DNA of 64,000 nucleotides, taken from contig BEDY01000005.1 in the NCBI GenBank assembly GCA_002335605.1, positions 372,001 to 436,000 of the forward strand, in the 5' to 3' direction. This document shows, one piece after another, positions 46,020 to 58,600 of this stretch. Origin of the DNA: Prillingera fragicola. Taxonomy: Eukaryota; Basidiomycota; Tremellomycetes; Trichosporonales; Trichosporonaceae. The notes beneath the pieces were generated by a model, which saw nothing but the letters and a program-made list of their open reading frames with translations, was not told the DNA's origin and made no database searches. Numbering within the stretch: the stretch's first letter is position 1; each line of letters begins with the position of its first letter. A program made the translations under genes and the position numbers.

Positions 46020-47633
46020 ATGGCCACCCTGGCTGCTTTCTCTCTCCTCCTCGCTCTCGGCGCCCACGCCCAAGACGCGGCAGCGTCTCCCTCCGCTAGT
46101 GCCCCCACCTCTGTCGCCGTCGCTCCTGTTGCTTCTGCCGCCACGCCTTCACTCTCCATCAACTCCAACCTCCCCCAGACTGCGCCCGTTGGCCCTCAAG
46201 GCATTGTTGTCCCGTAAGTATCTGCTGCATGCTGCCAGTTGCCCATCCCCTGCATAGTGAATGTTGGAGAAGAGTGTTCACTGGCTTTATACAAGTTGCA
46301 CAAACTTGCATGCGACCCGCTGGGTCCGTTAGTGCGATTCGCTCTGCCAGACAGGGCCGGATTCAGCCTATGCGGAGCGGCGGTTTTGTGCGGGCACCCG
46401 TAGGCCTAAGCTTACTTCAGTTCACTGACGGCCATCGTCTCGAACGCCGTTTCGGGCTCTCTTGCTTCGCTCACCCAGACGTGGGGTCCCGGCGCCGCCG
46501 CTCCCACCGACGTCCCCGGCGCTCCTGCCATCCCCGCCACCCCTCAGCACACTGCATACCCCGCCCTTGACACCCTCCCCCCCACGGATTCGGAAGAGGT
46601 CAAGGCTTGGGTCGCCGCCATCAACTGGGACCAGGTGCCCAAGTATGCGGCCACCACTGGCGAGTGTGCCACTTCGCCCGAGGCCACCTCTGACGGTCGC
46701 TGCTGGTGGACTTGCGGTGGATGCACTCGCCCGACCGACATTACGGTCTGCCCCGACAAGCTTACCTGGGGACTGTCGTTTGACGACGGACCTTCCCCTT
46801 ACACCCCTCTCCTCCTCGACTACCTTAACACCAACAACCTCAAGTCGACGTTCTTCGTCGTTGGCTCGCGTGTCATATCGCGTCCCGACATGGTTGTTGC
46901 CGAGTACCAGACTGGACACCAGCTCTCGATTCACACCTGGTCGCACCCCTCGCTTACCAAGCTCACCAACGAGCAGATTGTCGCCGAGCTTGGCTGGACT
47001 AAGAAGGTAATCAAGGACACTGTCGGCGTGACCCCCAACACCTTCCGCCCTCCTTATGGCGACATTGACGACCGTGTTCGTGCAATCGCTGCTCAGATGG
47101 GTCTCACTCCCATCATGTGGTCGGCCTACAACGGCACCACTTTCGACACTACCGACTGGAACATTCCCGGTGGTCAGGCTAACGGCGAGTCGGCTCTCAC
47201 CAAGTTTGAGAACATTCTCGACGAGTACGCTCCCAAGATTGACACTGGCTTTATTGTTCTCGAGCACGACCTCTACCAGCAGACCGTCGACCTTGCTGTC
47301 GGTTACTTCCTCCCCATTGCTCTCTCCAAGAACATGTTCAAGATGAAGTCGATCGTCGAGTGCCTCGGCTACCCCAACAGCGAGGCCTACATCGAGACTT
47401 CGTCCAACAGCACTACCACTCTTATCAGCAGCCCCACTGGCAGTAGTGGTACCGCCTTCCAGCCCTCCGTCGGCTCGGCCACGGGCACTGCTCCCTCCAA
47501 GACCGCCGGCTCGGCTGGTGCTTCCGCCTCGTCCAGCGGCAAGGCTCCCAGCTCTGCTGCCTCGCGCAGTCACGCTGCTCCCGTTGCCATTGCTCTTGGT
47601 GCCGTCTTCGCTGCGGTTGCCTACATGGCCTAG
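46020..47633 (+). CDS. Chitin deacetylase, secreted and GPI-anchored
   Basis: Exons 46020-46213 and 46421-47633 give 468 residues, with a 207-base intron. A signal peptide (MATLAAFSLLLALGAHAQ) leads into a Ser/Ala/Pro-rich linker. The polysaccharide deacetylase (CE4) domain shows the motifs TWGLSFDDGPSP (Asp186, Asp187), HTWSHP with metal ligands His236 and His240, and RPPYGDIDDR (274-283). The later VLEHD motif supplies the catalytic histidine. A Ser/Gly-rich stalk and a hydrophobic C-terminus (VAIALGAVFAAVAYMA) fit a GPI anchor. The enzyme converts wall chitin to chitosan, which is important for wall integrity in Tremellomycetes. Cysteines near 147-175 may form disulphides. Its GPI signal is a likely substrate of the transamidase containing GPI17. 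Confidence 0.94.
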
Positions 47634-48134
47634 GCGTATTTCTTCATCGTTCTGTGACCTAGTCATGGAAACTAGTCTTGGGACTCTGTTCCGCAAATGC
47701 TGTCGTCGAACGGTTGCAGCTCATTCATCATGTTGGACACTATGACCGCGTATACACTTCGACTTTGCCATGAGCCCGCAGCTGTTGCGCAGTGAGCGTA
47801 GACACTGTGGGCTATGCAAAAGGCCATGTATCGTGTACACTTTCCGCGCTCTCTTGTTCTAGGGTGACCAAACTAAGCGTATACTAACAGCCTCTCAAGC
47901 AGCGGCGAAGGGAAGAAACGGACACACACCCTTCGCCCTTCAGAATGTGTTGATTCGACTCCTGTGTGGGTTAGTTCTATTCGCACCGTCTCAAACGGAG
48001 AGGCATACTCCACTGCACTGAAACATGACGCCTTAGCTTGTTGACATCAGCGCAGGCCTTTGCAACACACTCCCTCCCCGTGATGTACACGACATACATG
48101 CATCTATCATGCTTACGCGCGGAACAGCATCTAA
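47634..48134. other. Convergent intergenic region, chitin deacetylase/GH31
   Basis: 501 bases between stops. Mixed composition, and no gene or notable repeat was seen. Confidence 0.55.
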
Positions 48135-50670
48135 TTACTTCTTGAGCGCGACACCAGACGCAGTGACCTTGCCGTCCGCGGCAATCTTCACGGTGCCGGC
48201 CCATTTAGCGCCCTTGCCCGTGGGGACCTGGACTTCAACCGGGCCGTCGAGCTCGTACGTGCGGACCTCGAGGCCGACCTTTGCATACTCGTAGTCTGGC
48301 TGCTCGATGCCCTCGGGCCCCAGGAGAAGGGCGGTGCCCGGGCGCACAAACACGGGGATCTGGTCGAGGGGATAGTCCTCCTTTGTGACATACTTGGGTC
48401 CCTCGATGACTTCGCCCGTCCAGAAGCACGTCCACTTGCCTGCCGGGATGTAAAAGGTGGCGCGCGTGTTGTGGAAGACGGGCGCTACAAGGAGGCTGTC
48501 GCCGAACATGTACTGCTTGTCGAGGAAGGCCATTGCTGGGTCCTCTGGGAACTCGAGGATCATCGCCCGCATGAGAGGGAGGCCGGTCTCGTGCGCGCGC
48601 ACGCTCTGGCCGTAAATGTACGGCATGAGGCGGCACTTTGTGCGGACCATCTTGGAGGTGATGCGGACGGCCTCCTCGCCAAAGTTCCAGGGGACGCGGT
48701 ACGAGTTTGATCCATGGAGACGAGAGTGTGAGGAGAAGAGACCAAAGGAGACCCAGCGACTGAACAGGACTGGGTCTGGGCTGCCCTCGAAACCTCCAAT
48801 GTCGTGTGACCAGAAGGAGAAGCCCGAGGAAGCGAGAGAGAGTCCGCCGCGGAGCGTCTCGCCCATGGCTTCATACGTCGACTCGCAGTCACCACCCCAG
48901 TGGACAGGAAAGCGCTGGCCACCGGCAGTGGCGGAGCGGGCAAAGAGTGCGGCCTCGTGCTGGCCGTACTTCTTCGTGACTGCCTCAAAGACGCACTTGT
49001 TGTACGCGTGGGCGTAGAAGTTGTGCGCCTTGTAGGGGTCAGAACCGTCGTGGAACGTCACGTCGACATAGGGGATGCGCTCTCCAAAGTCGGTCTTCAC
49101 CGTGTCGACTCCCATGTCGAGAAGTTTGGTAACAAGTCCGGCGTACCACTTGCAGGCCTCGGGGTTGGTGAAGTCGACGACGGCCATGCCGGGCTGCCAC
49201 TCGTTCCACTGCCACACGTCGCCGTTGGTGCGCTTGATGAAATAGCCCTTGTCGGCACCCTCCCTGAAGATGACGGCGCGCTGCGAGATGTACGGGTTGA
49301 TCCACACGCACACCTTGACGCCATACTTGGACTTGACATCCGCAATGTACTTCTTGGGGTCTGGGAAGCAGTCGGGGTCAAACTGGAACGAGCACCAGTC
49401 GTAGCGCTTCATCCAAAAGCAGTCGAGGTGAAGAACGCGCACAGGACACTTGCGCTCTTTCATCTGCTGCAGGAAGCCAGAGACCGTGTCCTGATCGTAT
49501 GAGGTGGTGAAGGACGTCGACAGGTAGAGACCATATGTCCATGCTGGGGGAAGCGCAGGACGACCGGTCATGCGCACATAGTTGAGCAGAGCCTTCTTCA
49601 TTGACCCGCCACCAACAATAAAGTACTCGAGGTGTTCGCCGCGGACACTTACGCCAATCTTGGAGCACTTTTCGCGGCCGACCTCAAACTCAACCTCCTC
49701 GGGGTGGTTGACAAACATACCGTAGCCCTTGGACGAGAGATAGAAAGGCACATTCTTGTAGGTCTGCTCCGAACTCGTTCCGCCATCTTGGTTCCAGATG
49801 CCAACGACCTGACCGTTCTTGATGAATGGACCGAAGCGCTCTCCGAGGCCGTAGATTGTCTCGCCAATCGACAAGGTGAGCTCGTTGACCATGTAGCGGA
49901 CAAGACCCTGGGAACGCGTAGTGTCAAGTCCAATGTGGTTGTGGCGAGGCATCGTGTCCGCAAGGGTCGTCATGCAGCCGCCCTGCGATTGCTGGCCAAA
50001 CGTGAGATGGTATGGGACATCGGCGACAAACTGGCCATGTCGCTGAGTAGCGCAGAGGAACTCTGGCTTGCCGGCTGTCGAGTCTGTGAACGTGAGGCCA
50101 TAGGAGTGAGCCGCAGCGTTGACGTCAACAGACAGCGATCCTGATGTGAAGGAGATGTGGTCTTCTTTGGGATGGGCGACCGACGTCTTGGGAGCGGGGG
50201 GGGCACCGTCCGGGAACAGCTCAAAGTTGGGGCCGCGCTCCCGGAGGCCAGTAAAGTGGTCAAAACGAACGCGGAGGACATCGTCCATGGGCGATGAAAT
50301 GTTGACGGTAAGCAGCGGGCCTGGGCGATCAGCGGTGTCTAGACACAGCGCAGCGATCGCACCGAGCGGTCATTTGTACGAAACGCTCCAAGCGCTTGCA
50401 CAGTGACACTTGGGTGCATGCATGCACTTGCGCTTATCTGTGCCTTCCAATGTCGCTGATACTCACTGTTGAGTGTGGCCCCACGGCTAGCTACATGCCT
50501 GGGTGCAACAATGAACTCGAGACCATCCTTGCTCTCCTTCAGAACTTCGACGACTTCGACACCAGCGATAACATCCACACCAGTTGGGCGCCTCCAACTA
50601 GGCCATGTCAGCGCAGCTCTTCGTCTTGCTGAACATCTCATGCTACTCACAGACCGTCTGTAAACCTCAT
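48135..50670 (-). CDS. GH31 alpha-xylosidase-like glycosidase, intracellular
   Basis: Exons 50670-50651, 50597-50467 and 50320-48135 give 778 residues, close to E. coli YicI (772). The N-terminus MRFTDGLWRRPTGVDVI matches the YicI-type beta-sandwich start. Catalytic residues are visible: the nucleophile Asp461 in VKTDFGERIP and the acid/base Asp528 in HWGGDCESTYEAM. LHLDCFWMKRYDWCSFQFD is the substrate-binding segment typical of alpha-xylosidases, and SFWSHDIGGFEG lies further on. There is no signal peptide, so it should act in the cytosol on imported oligosaccharides such as isoprimeverose from xyloglucan. Other alpha-glycosides remain possible. It diverges from an MFS sugar transporter, which supports uptake and hydrolysis of the same substrate. 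Introns are 53 and 146 bases. Confidence 0.92.
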
Positions 50671-51344
50671 TCTCTCTGGTGTCGTGAGGATGTGAAGTGG
50701 AGTAGAGTGTGTGCCGCTGTACTACCAGAACTCAGTCGAGCTATAGCTTCCCATGAGTGCAGGTGGGCAGTGAGGGGATCGGCGCCGAGCCGGCGGCGGG
50801 GTGGTCATTCGGTGGAAAGGACAGGGCTCGGGCCGACGCCTCGGCGGCTGGCTTTGGAAGCAATCGGGCCGTTTTGCTTCTCATCAAGGGTACGTTCCTC
50901 TCAACAAAATGGCATCGGGCCCCCGTGTCCATTGTTCTTCAGCCCCCGCAGGCCATGCATCTGGCTGTCCGGCTACCCGGGCCGCTCGGGAGAAGCGGAT
51001 GCACTTCCAATGGTACCTCCCACGCACACACGGCTTTGTCGGGCGATCACCTGATTGTTGACGAGTGCCAACTGCTGAATCGACCTTGTCCATACAAACC
51101 ACCTCCGTCCATCGGTCCCGACAACTCCAGAAAGCTAATTGTAGAGGCAGATATTCACCGGCATCTTGCCGACGTATCAAATAGATGCAGCGTCCACAGT
51201 GTTCTCAGCGGCGCGGTTAGTCCCAATGATTTTACGTGCTGGATTTAAGAAGCCGGCCCTGTCCACTTATCACCCCACAGCCCCGCGTTGCCCCTCACTC
51301 TACTTGACACCTGCTTCAGCCTTGGCTCAATATCATACTAAACC
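50671..51344. promoter_or_regulatory. Shared promoter of GH31 enzyme and MFS transporter
   Basis: 674 bases between divergent starts, GC-rich around 50760-50840 and 50940-51000. A CGG-N9-CCG inverted triplet lies at 50970-50984, the layout bound by Zn2Cys6 regulators. Other CGG and CCG triplets lie near 50775-50800. This suggests, but does not prove, joint substrate-induced control. Confidence 0.45.
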
Positions 51345-53392
51345 ATGCCGACCGACATCAAAGTCGTGGAGGATCAGCTGGAGAAGGTCAGCACCAACCT
51401 TGGTGACAGAATGGTCCAAGGTGCTGCGGCGGCAGATGACGCCGAACATAGCATGACCCCGGCCCAAGGCTGGAGGTCACACCGCAAGGCCATTCTGTGG
51501 TCCATGGCTCTCTCAGGAGCTCTCATTATGGAGGGCTACGACGTGGTGGTCATTGGCTCCTTTTACGGTCATCCTGCTTTCTTAAAGCGTTTCGGTGTGC
51601 CAATGCCGTCCAAGGAAGGCGGTTATGGCATCCCAGCCGAGTGGCAATCTGCGCTCTCCAACGGGTACGTCAGCCCCACGGCTCCCGGCTGCACATAGCA
51701 TTGTCTGACACTGCAGTTCGTCCGCCGGTGGCATCCTCGGTCTCATGGTCAACGGATGGGCGGCGGACAAGTACGGTCCCCGCAGTGTCATGTTCGTCTC
51801 TACCATCGCCCTCACTGCTTTCATTTTTATTATGGTAAGTGTGATCGAAACTTTGTGTGAGCCTCATGCTTACATGTTTCTAGGTCTTTGCCAATTCGCT
51901 CACCATGCTCGTCATTGGAGAAGTCTTCTGCGGTATCCCTTGGGGAGTGTTTCAGACACTTACCACTGCGTACGCCGCTGAGGTGTGCCCTATCGCTCTG
52001 CGCGGCTACCTCACTAGTTACGTCAACCTCTGCTGGGGTGTCGGTATCCTCCTCTCGTCCGGTGTCGTCAAGGCCACCCTGCAGATCGATGGCGACTGGA
52101 GTTGGAGGCTTCCATTCGTGCTGCAATGGGTCTGGATTCCTCCTCTTCTGTTCATTATCTGGTTCACGCCCACCTCACCTTGGTGGCTTGTGCGCAAGAA
52201 CCGCATTGATGATGCGAAGAACGCTGTCCGCCGCCTCACCAACCCCCAGTACGTCTCTGAGCAGGATGTGGACAACACCGTTGCTATGATGGTCCACACC
52301 AACGAACTCGAGCGTCAGATCGAGGAGGGTACCAGCTACATCGAGTGCTTCAAGGGTATCGACCGCAGGAGGACCGAGATCGTGATGATGGGTGAGTGGA
52401 GGTCTTTAAATTAATTCCCGGATGCCTCCGCCACTATTCTGCGCCACTATTCGTGTCGTATGAGTGCCGCTTGGAGGCCAATATACGAAGCCTTTCCCTG
52501 TTCATGAGGAAGATACAGAGCTGACCTCTTAGTCTTTGCAATGCAGCTCCTCTCGGGACAAAACTTGATCGGCCAAGGTATCCAGTTCCTACAGACCGCG
52601 GGCATTGGAACCGACCTCTCCTTTTCGCTGAACATGGTTCTCAACAGCATGTTCGTTATTGGCACCTTCTTCAGCTGGATTCTCCTTACCTACTTTGGCC
52701 GTCGCACCATCTACATGTTTGGAATGGGCGTCATGTCGTTGGTACTCTGGGTCATCGGCGGTCTCGGTTTCATCAAGGACGGTGACTCGCGCTTCGTCAC
52801 TGTGACCTATACCATTGGTTCTCTGCTCATTGTACGTGTTCTAAGAACTCTGGGGTTTTTGAAGCGCCCCTGGGAAAGGCAGAAAGCTGACAGGACAGGC
52901 ACTGAACTTCGTATACAACTGCTCGCTCGGACCCGTCTGTTACACTCTTATCGGTGAGGTATCGTCCACGCGGTTGCGCCAGAAGTCTGTGGTGCTCTCT
53001 CGCATTGCATACCAAGTCATGAACATCGCGTGCGGCGTCATTGGTGAGTCTGAAGCATCTGAGCGTTGTCCGGGGCGTCTGGGAGTTGTTGGGCAATCAC
53101 AGGAAGTGTTTTTAGGTCATTTTGCTGACATTTAGTGCCTCGAATGCTTGATCCCATGTCGTGGAACTGGGGCCCCCGCAGCGGTCTCTTCTGGGGCGGA
53201 TCTGCTCTGCTGTGCACCGTTTACATCTTCTTCCGTCTGCCCGAGACCAAGTTCCGCTCCTATGGAGAGCTGGACATCCTTTTCGAGCGCCGTGTGCCGG
53301 CGTGGCGCTTCAAGAGCACGAAGGTCAACCAGTTCGTTGACCGCGGTCACGACGACAAGATGGTGACTGAGCACCTTGAGCAGTCTGCTTGA
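51345..53392 (+). CDS. MFS sugar transporter, alpha-glucoside/maltose permease type
   Basis: Exons 51345-51664, 51717-51834, 51884-52391, 52533-52831, 52899-53043 and 53136-53392 give 548 residues with about twelve membrane helices. Sugar-porter signatures are GYDVVVIGSF in helix 1, NGWAADKYGPR in loop 2-3, GRRTIYMFGMG in loop 8-9 and RLPETKFRSYGELD after helix 12. The charged, soluble N-terminus and the IPWGVFQTLTTAYAAEVCP stretch fit fungal maltose/alpha-glucoside permeases. The usual PESPWWLV motif after helix 6 reads PTSPWWLV (242-249), so the acidic residue is missing. It diverges from the GH31 enzyme, and together they would import and cleave an alpha-linked oligosaccharide. The substrate is inferred from the neighbour only. 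Introns are 52, 49, 141, 67 and 92 bases. Confidence 0.92.
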
Positions 53393-54040
53393 GGCTTGGG
53401 AGAGTGATTATGACAGTTATAACACGTCGTAGGAGTATTTAGGAAAGAGAATCGGCGAATGTAACATGATGTGCAAAACAGTAATCACCACATGTTCAGC
53501 ATTTGCTCCGGTTGGCAAGCATTAGTTTAGCCTGTCCAATGGTACACCGGCTTAACCGTGTGCTGTGTGGCCAGCGCCAAGTGAGATCATCGCTGCTGTG
53601 CGAATGAGTCTGAGGACCTGAAGTTGCAAGCAGAGAATCTTTGGAATAACATGCTTTGTTTATGGCTTGGCTGTACAAACTGCTAATTTTTACTGGCCGC
53701 AATACTACATATTTCCACTGGACACACTGCTAATCTCACTGGAGCATTGTCAATACATCAGCAAAGGAACTGAGTGCCTACTTTAGCATCATGCCTCTTC
53801 TATGCACACTATGTGCAATACCAAGCATCAAAATTGGTATCATCAAGAGTGTGATCAGTTTATTTATCGCTTTTGTTTTAATTAATCTTGTCCCGCTGCA
53901 TCCCTCTCGTATCGATGCTATCACCCTCCTAATACCCTATGGACACCAAAACAGGACGCACATGTCCGAGGGCAGCATGTTACACATGACTACATAAGCC
54001 ATAATCATTACAAAACGTCACAGCGGTCGTTATACATCTT
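53393..54040. other. Convergent intergenic region, relatively AT-rich
   Basis: 648 bases between stops. Noticeably more A/T-rich than the rest of the window around 53650-53950, with a run (TTTATCGCTTTTGTTTTAAT near 53862) likely to be 3' end sequence. No gene was seen. Confidence 0.5.
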
Positions 54041-55370
54041 CTACGCAGCAGGCTCCCCATCCGTCTCATCGAACACCTGCTCCGGCGAGAGTTTGCCGCC
54101 TGCCTCGGCACGGAATCCAAGCACATCCGGGTCAAGGGGAGCCCGCCCCTGCTCCCCTCCAAGGCTCTCCAAAGTCAATGGTTCCTCTTCAATAGCTGCG
54201 TCTGCCAATGCCTCGAGCCGCTCCTTCTCCGCCTCCTCCTTCTCGGCATCCGCCTCAAGCTCCTCCACTGTCAACGAGCTTTGCCTGCGTTGTGGGCCGA
54301 GAAGCGGACTCTTGTCCTCGTGTACAGGGTGCGTGCCTGGTTCGTCTGCAGCAGTTGCCTCCTCAGCGATGCCGAGCATTTCGCGCAGAGAGCGGTTCTC
54401 ATCTTCGAGCCGCTGGATCTCCATCTCACGCTCCATAGCCCAGTCGCTCTGCCCCTCTGTGCCAAAATAACCGCCCGACGATCCTGGGACAAACCCAGGA
54501 AACTGTTGTGGGCGCCTTGACGGCGGGCGTGCCGAGCTGTTGCTGCGTCCATGTGCGCGGGGCGAGACGGATTGCGGCGAATTTGACGGCTCCGGAGACG
54601 TCTCCCGCTCGTCACTGAGACTGAGATTAAGTAGTCCTGATTGAGAAATGGGGTCGGTGTCGGAGGATTCGCCATTGACGGAGCGAAGAGCTGAACGAAG
54701 GAGGGTGGACAAACGCGTGAGAAGGAGGGAAAGGGACGTGTCGTCGTGCAGTTGTGCCGAACTGTGCGCCGTCTGCAGCTGTTGCAGAAGCGTAGAGTAG
54801 TATTGATGCAAGGAAAGGTCGTGCTGTTGCGAAGCATGCTGCAGGGGTCAGTGCATGCCATGGACACGGCAATAAGCAAGTATTGGACTCACAGCTACAC
54901 CTCGAAACTTGCCCATGACCGTCTCCAGAGTCTGCTCATACTCCTTCAACAATCCATTTAACTGCTTGTTCTCATGCTGGAGTGTCTGATTCTCAAGCAC
55001 CAAATGAGACGCGAACGCCTCGAGCTCAGTCTGGAAATCCTCTGCGTGGTCAGCTCGTGTAAGTGCTGGTACCGCGTACCATCCGAGATGTCCAGGTTGA
55101 ACCGCCTCAATGGAAAGCCAGCACCGACATGTACTGCTTGTCCCTTCACACGCGTTAGATTCCACTTAGATTGATGCCAGCAAACACGCCCACCTTGACG
55201 TTGTCCGCGCGCGCCTTGAGCTGTTGGACGAGTGCCCGATTGTTGTTCAGTTGTTCTAGGCAGTTAGCGTCCATCCTACGACCTTTTAAACGCAGCTCAC
55301 CGGACAGCTCATTTACGAGAGCCCAAACCTTCATGAGCTCGTCGTCGTAGTCCATCATTTGGTGGGCCAT
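54041..55370 (-). CDS. SIKE/FGFR1OP2-family coiled-coil protein, putative STRIPAK subunit
   Basis: Exons 55370-55301, 55255-55194, 55143-55080, 55041-54893 and 54838-54041 give 380 residues. An N-terminal helix (DDELMKVWALVNELSGEL) leads to a coiled coil, LENQTLQHENKQLNGLLKEY, then EQTLETVMGKFR. After a Ser/Pro-rich region comes a second coiled coil, IQRLEDENRSLREMLGIAEE. These two segments resemble the SIKE/FGFR1OP2 proteins that join the STRIPAK phosphatase-kinase complex (fission yeast Csc, Aspergillus Sip). The C-terminus is acidic. The acceptor of intron 2 (AAG at 55144) was chosen because other AGs shift the frame. Introns are 45, 50, 38 and 54 bases. The exact family is inferred from coiled-coil patterns. 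Confidence 0.65.
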
Positions 55371-55663
55371 TGTCGCGTAGTGAGTGTTGATGACTGCAAA
55401 TGACTGGGTCCGAGCTCAGCTTTGGTGATGACGGGGGGCGGCGACGGGAGCAAACTGAGTTGGTCGCACTGTACGGAAACGCGTCCGCCTGTCCACAATT
55501 CCGGGGCTATTACACAACAACAATCACGACCACTCTGGGACCGACCTGTACGATAACACATCACGTACACGAGGCTCAGAGCAAGGTGGCTCACCTCAAA
55601 GTCTGTCTTCTGCTTCTAGAGTCCATACCACTTCGCCGTTTCTTATTCCCCTAATGGTCCAAC
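55371..55663. promoter_or_regulatory. Bidirectional promoter of SIKE-like gene and TEL1
   Basis: 293 bases between divergent starts. No clear motif was recognised. Confidence 0.5.
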
Positions 55664-58600
55664 ATGAACTCGGTCAACGGCCTTCAGGCCGCAGTCAAGC
55701 TCTACTACTCTGAGAAAGTACGCGAACGCTCACAGGGCTTGGAGTCTATCCGGGAGATCTTCTCAAACTCGGAAAACATCAATGTCTTTCAAGAAACTGC
55801 TTCGCGTGAAGGAGGGGCAGGCTGGGTTGCCTTCTTCCAGTGCCTGTTCCACGTCGTGAAAGAGGAGAAGCAGACCTTGCAGCGTAAGAAGACCGGGACG
55901 CGGGCACTGGGTGAGTCAAACCCGATCGAGTGTATGACTGACAGGTGTAGCAGAACGACGGCTCACCGACGCCGTGGCTCTAGTGCGCTTTGTCGCGGAG
56001 CGTGTCGTGAGCAAGCTGTCGCGCAAGCCATTCATTGCGCTGTTCGCCCACATGACAACCTTCCTTGTGCAGGATGGCCACATTTACCAACCTGTTGCCG
56101 TCGATTACGCAAAGGCTCTTCGTTCTCTTTTAAGTTTTCCACCACATCTCGCACATCTCGATCGTGGAGGCTGGCGCAGCCTCATGGCCATTTGCTGGGC
56201 AGCAGTACTGGGAGACCGTGTTTCCAATGATTCTGATTGGGACGATGAGCCGTCGATGGGAGACGAGGATGAAAGAGAGGAGGACGAGGATGAGCCCAAG
56301 GCCTTCAAGCCGCCATCTGATCTTCCGGCCTCTATCATGAACGAGATTGCGTCCCTCATTCCTCTCCTTCTCACGAGCGCGAACGCCCCGCTCATTCCCC
56401 CCTCGCCCCCGGCATCGTCGCAGAAGGGAGCGGCCGAGCGGGCTGTGGGACACTCGATACTGCTCAAGATTCATCGCTACCTCGTGCCACGCGTCCAGTT
56501 CGATCAGCCCATCCTGCTCGATATTGCGCGAGCCCTCAATCTTGTTCTCACCGAGCTCGAGCTCAACTGCAAAGACCTATTCACTTCAGCCTCTATCAAG
56601 CTCTTTCCTAAACTTGTTAGCATTTGGACAGCTCGTAACAAGGGGGACTTGGCCGTCAGGGAACACATCCTGGTGGCCATGCGCATCATGCTCCCTTTCG
56701 TGACCCACTCGGCAGCGACCAACAACGCGAAGGAAGCCGATGCGATCAAGGAGTCGACAAACAGAATCTTGGATTCCTTGCCAAAAGAGGCAGGCTCACG
56801 AGGTGCAATCAAGCCTGTGGAGCTGGACACATTGCGCTTCATGTCAGCCGTCGACTCCATGTCGGCTCGTCACGAACCGTTCCGTCTCGCAACCCTCGCG
56901 CCTGGTTTTGGATTTGATGCCACTCAAGCCATCAACTGGGCAGTTATCGAGCTTTATGCCGACTGCTGCTTTCACACGTATGACTCAGTCTCGACAATTA
57001 GTGCTTCTGCGCCAACCCAGACTCAGCGACGCAAGAGGCAACGTGTGGATAGCAGCCTTGACAAGCTTCTCAGCACATCCCTGGGCGGCATTCCTCAGAC
57101 CCGCCTTCTCGCATGCCAGGTGTTAGTATTCCTCTTGGACAGGCACTATAACGACATTCACGGAGAAGCTCGTGACCTCATCCGCAACCGGTTTCTTGAT
57201 CTGCTGGACGACGAAAACGGAGCGCTCCAGTCTTGGAGCTTTATTGGACTGTCCTTTCTGGCTGCGATCGAAGGGGACGCAGCCGCTGCCGTTCAAATTC
57301 GTCAGATTCCCGTCACACCAGCCGCATTGGCCTCCAGGCGCAAACAAGAGCAGTCCGCTTGGGAGAAGCTTTGGAAGCACGGGCTGCTGAAACTTCTTGG
57401 TCCAGTGTCGCGTCCGGCCTGTTACGCCGTGAACATGGTGCTCAAGGCGGCCAAAGTGGACCATGCTCGTTGTGTCCGAGACGTCCACAGCTTCCTTCGC
57501 ACGATCGACGTCCAGGGTCCGCCGGTGATTGTTGATACGGCCTGCTCGCTCCTCATCACATGCCTCAGCGTAGTAAGATCTGATGCTGGGCTGTATTCGG
57601 CCAACTTAGAGGACAAGGTGCTCGACTGGGCCGGCAAGACGCTAGCAGTTGACGGAGTCAACCGATCTCGGATGCGCATGGGCTCTGCGACTCCTGTCGA
57701 TGTCCTCAACATGTTTACGACTATCTGTGGCTTTTCGAATGCCACAATGTCCAGTGCTGATGTTTTTGAACACCTTCCAGACTGTCCGATTGTCAACCGT
57801 GCCGTGTACCGGTCTGCTACCGAGCCCATCAGGAGGCTCATCTTGGAAGGCATAATCCCCACTCTAGAGCAGGATCAACCACAGGCGACCGCCGATGAGA
57901 AATTTCGCCCTCTGGACGTCGACTCTTTGGCCTTTCTTGAGGGTCGGCCGCGGAAGCTGTCCGACATCCTTAAGGTGGCTATCGACAACGCTCTTCAAGA
58001 GTGGGCTCCAAGCGACCGTCCGTCTCTTGTAACGGCCGAGCGCCTTCGCAAGAGTATTGATCTGGCAATTTTGGCTCTCACTTTCCAAGGCGCTATCCAG
58101 ATCAATGGTCTTCGACCCGATTCCTCTGGATGCCTTCGACAAGCAGTAGCTCTACTGGAGACTCTCGTACCTCAGCTGCGGGTGCTTTCTTCAGACAATG
58201 TTCCAGCACAACTTCTGGTGTGGCGTGGCTTTGCACCGTTGTACCACGGTCGCTCCCACAAGGAGACCATTTGGCCCATCATGCTAAAGCCGGACGCCGC
58301 GTCTGGGATCCGACGCGACATTCTTCCGTCCAACCGTTATGACGGAGACGAGCCAGAGGAGCTCAAGTCCCAGGACGATTCGTTCAAGATTCTCGCTGTG
58401 GTGTGGACCAGGCCAGAGGTAGGACTTTTCGCTTATCGACTCTGACTATCTTAGGCTAAAGATGTACTCGGCGAGATCATCAACATCAGCAAGTCGATGT
58501 TGGAAGGAGTGCGGGCTCCCGGCGGTGCCACCAATGGCTTCAACCGAGCGGAGGACGATGACTTTGAACCTATTGTCAACGCGGACAACAACGAGCTGCC

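Noticed and set aside
46422..47696. 424-codon open frame antisense to chitin deacetylase
   Set aside because: It mirrors the third-base bias of the real gene. The protein is low-complexity Gly/Ser/Arg and the sense strand has all catalytic motifs.
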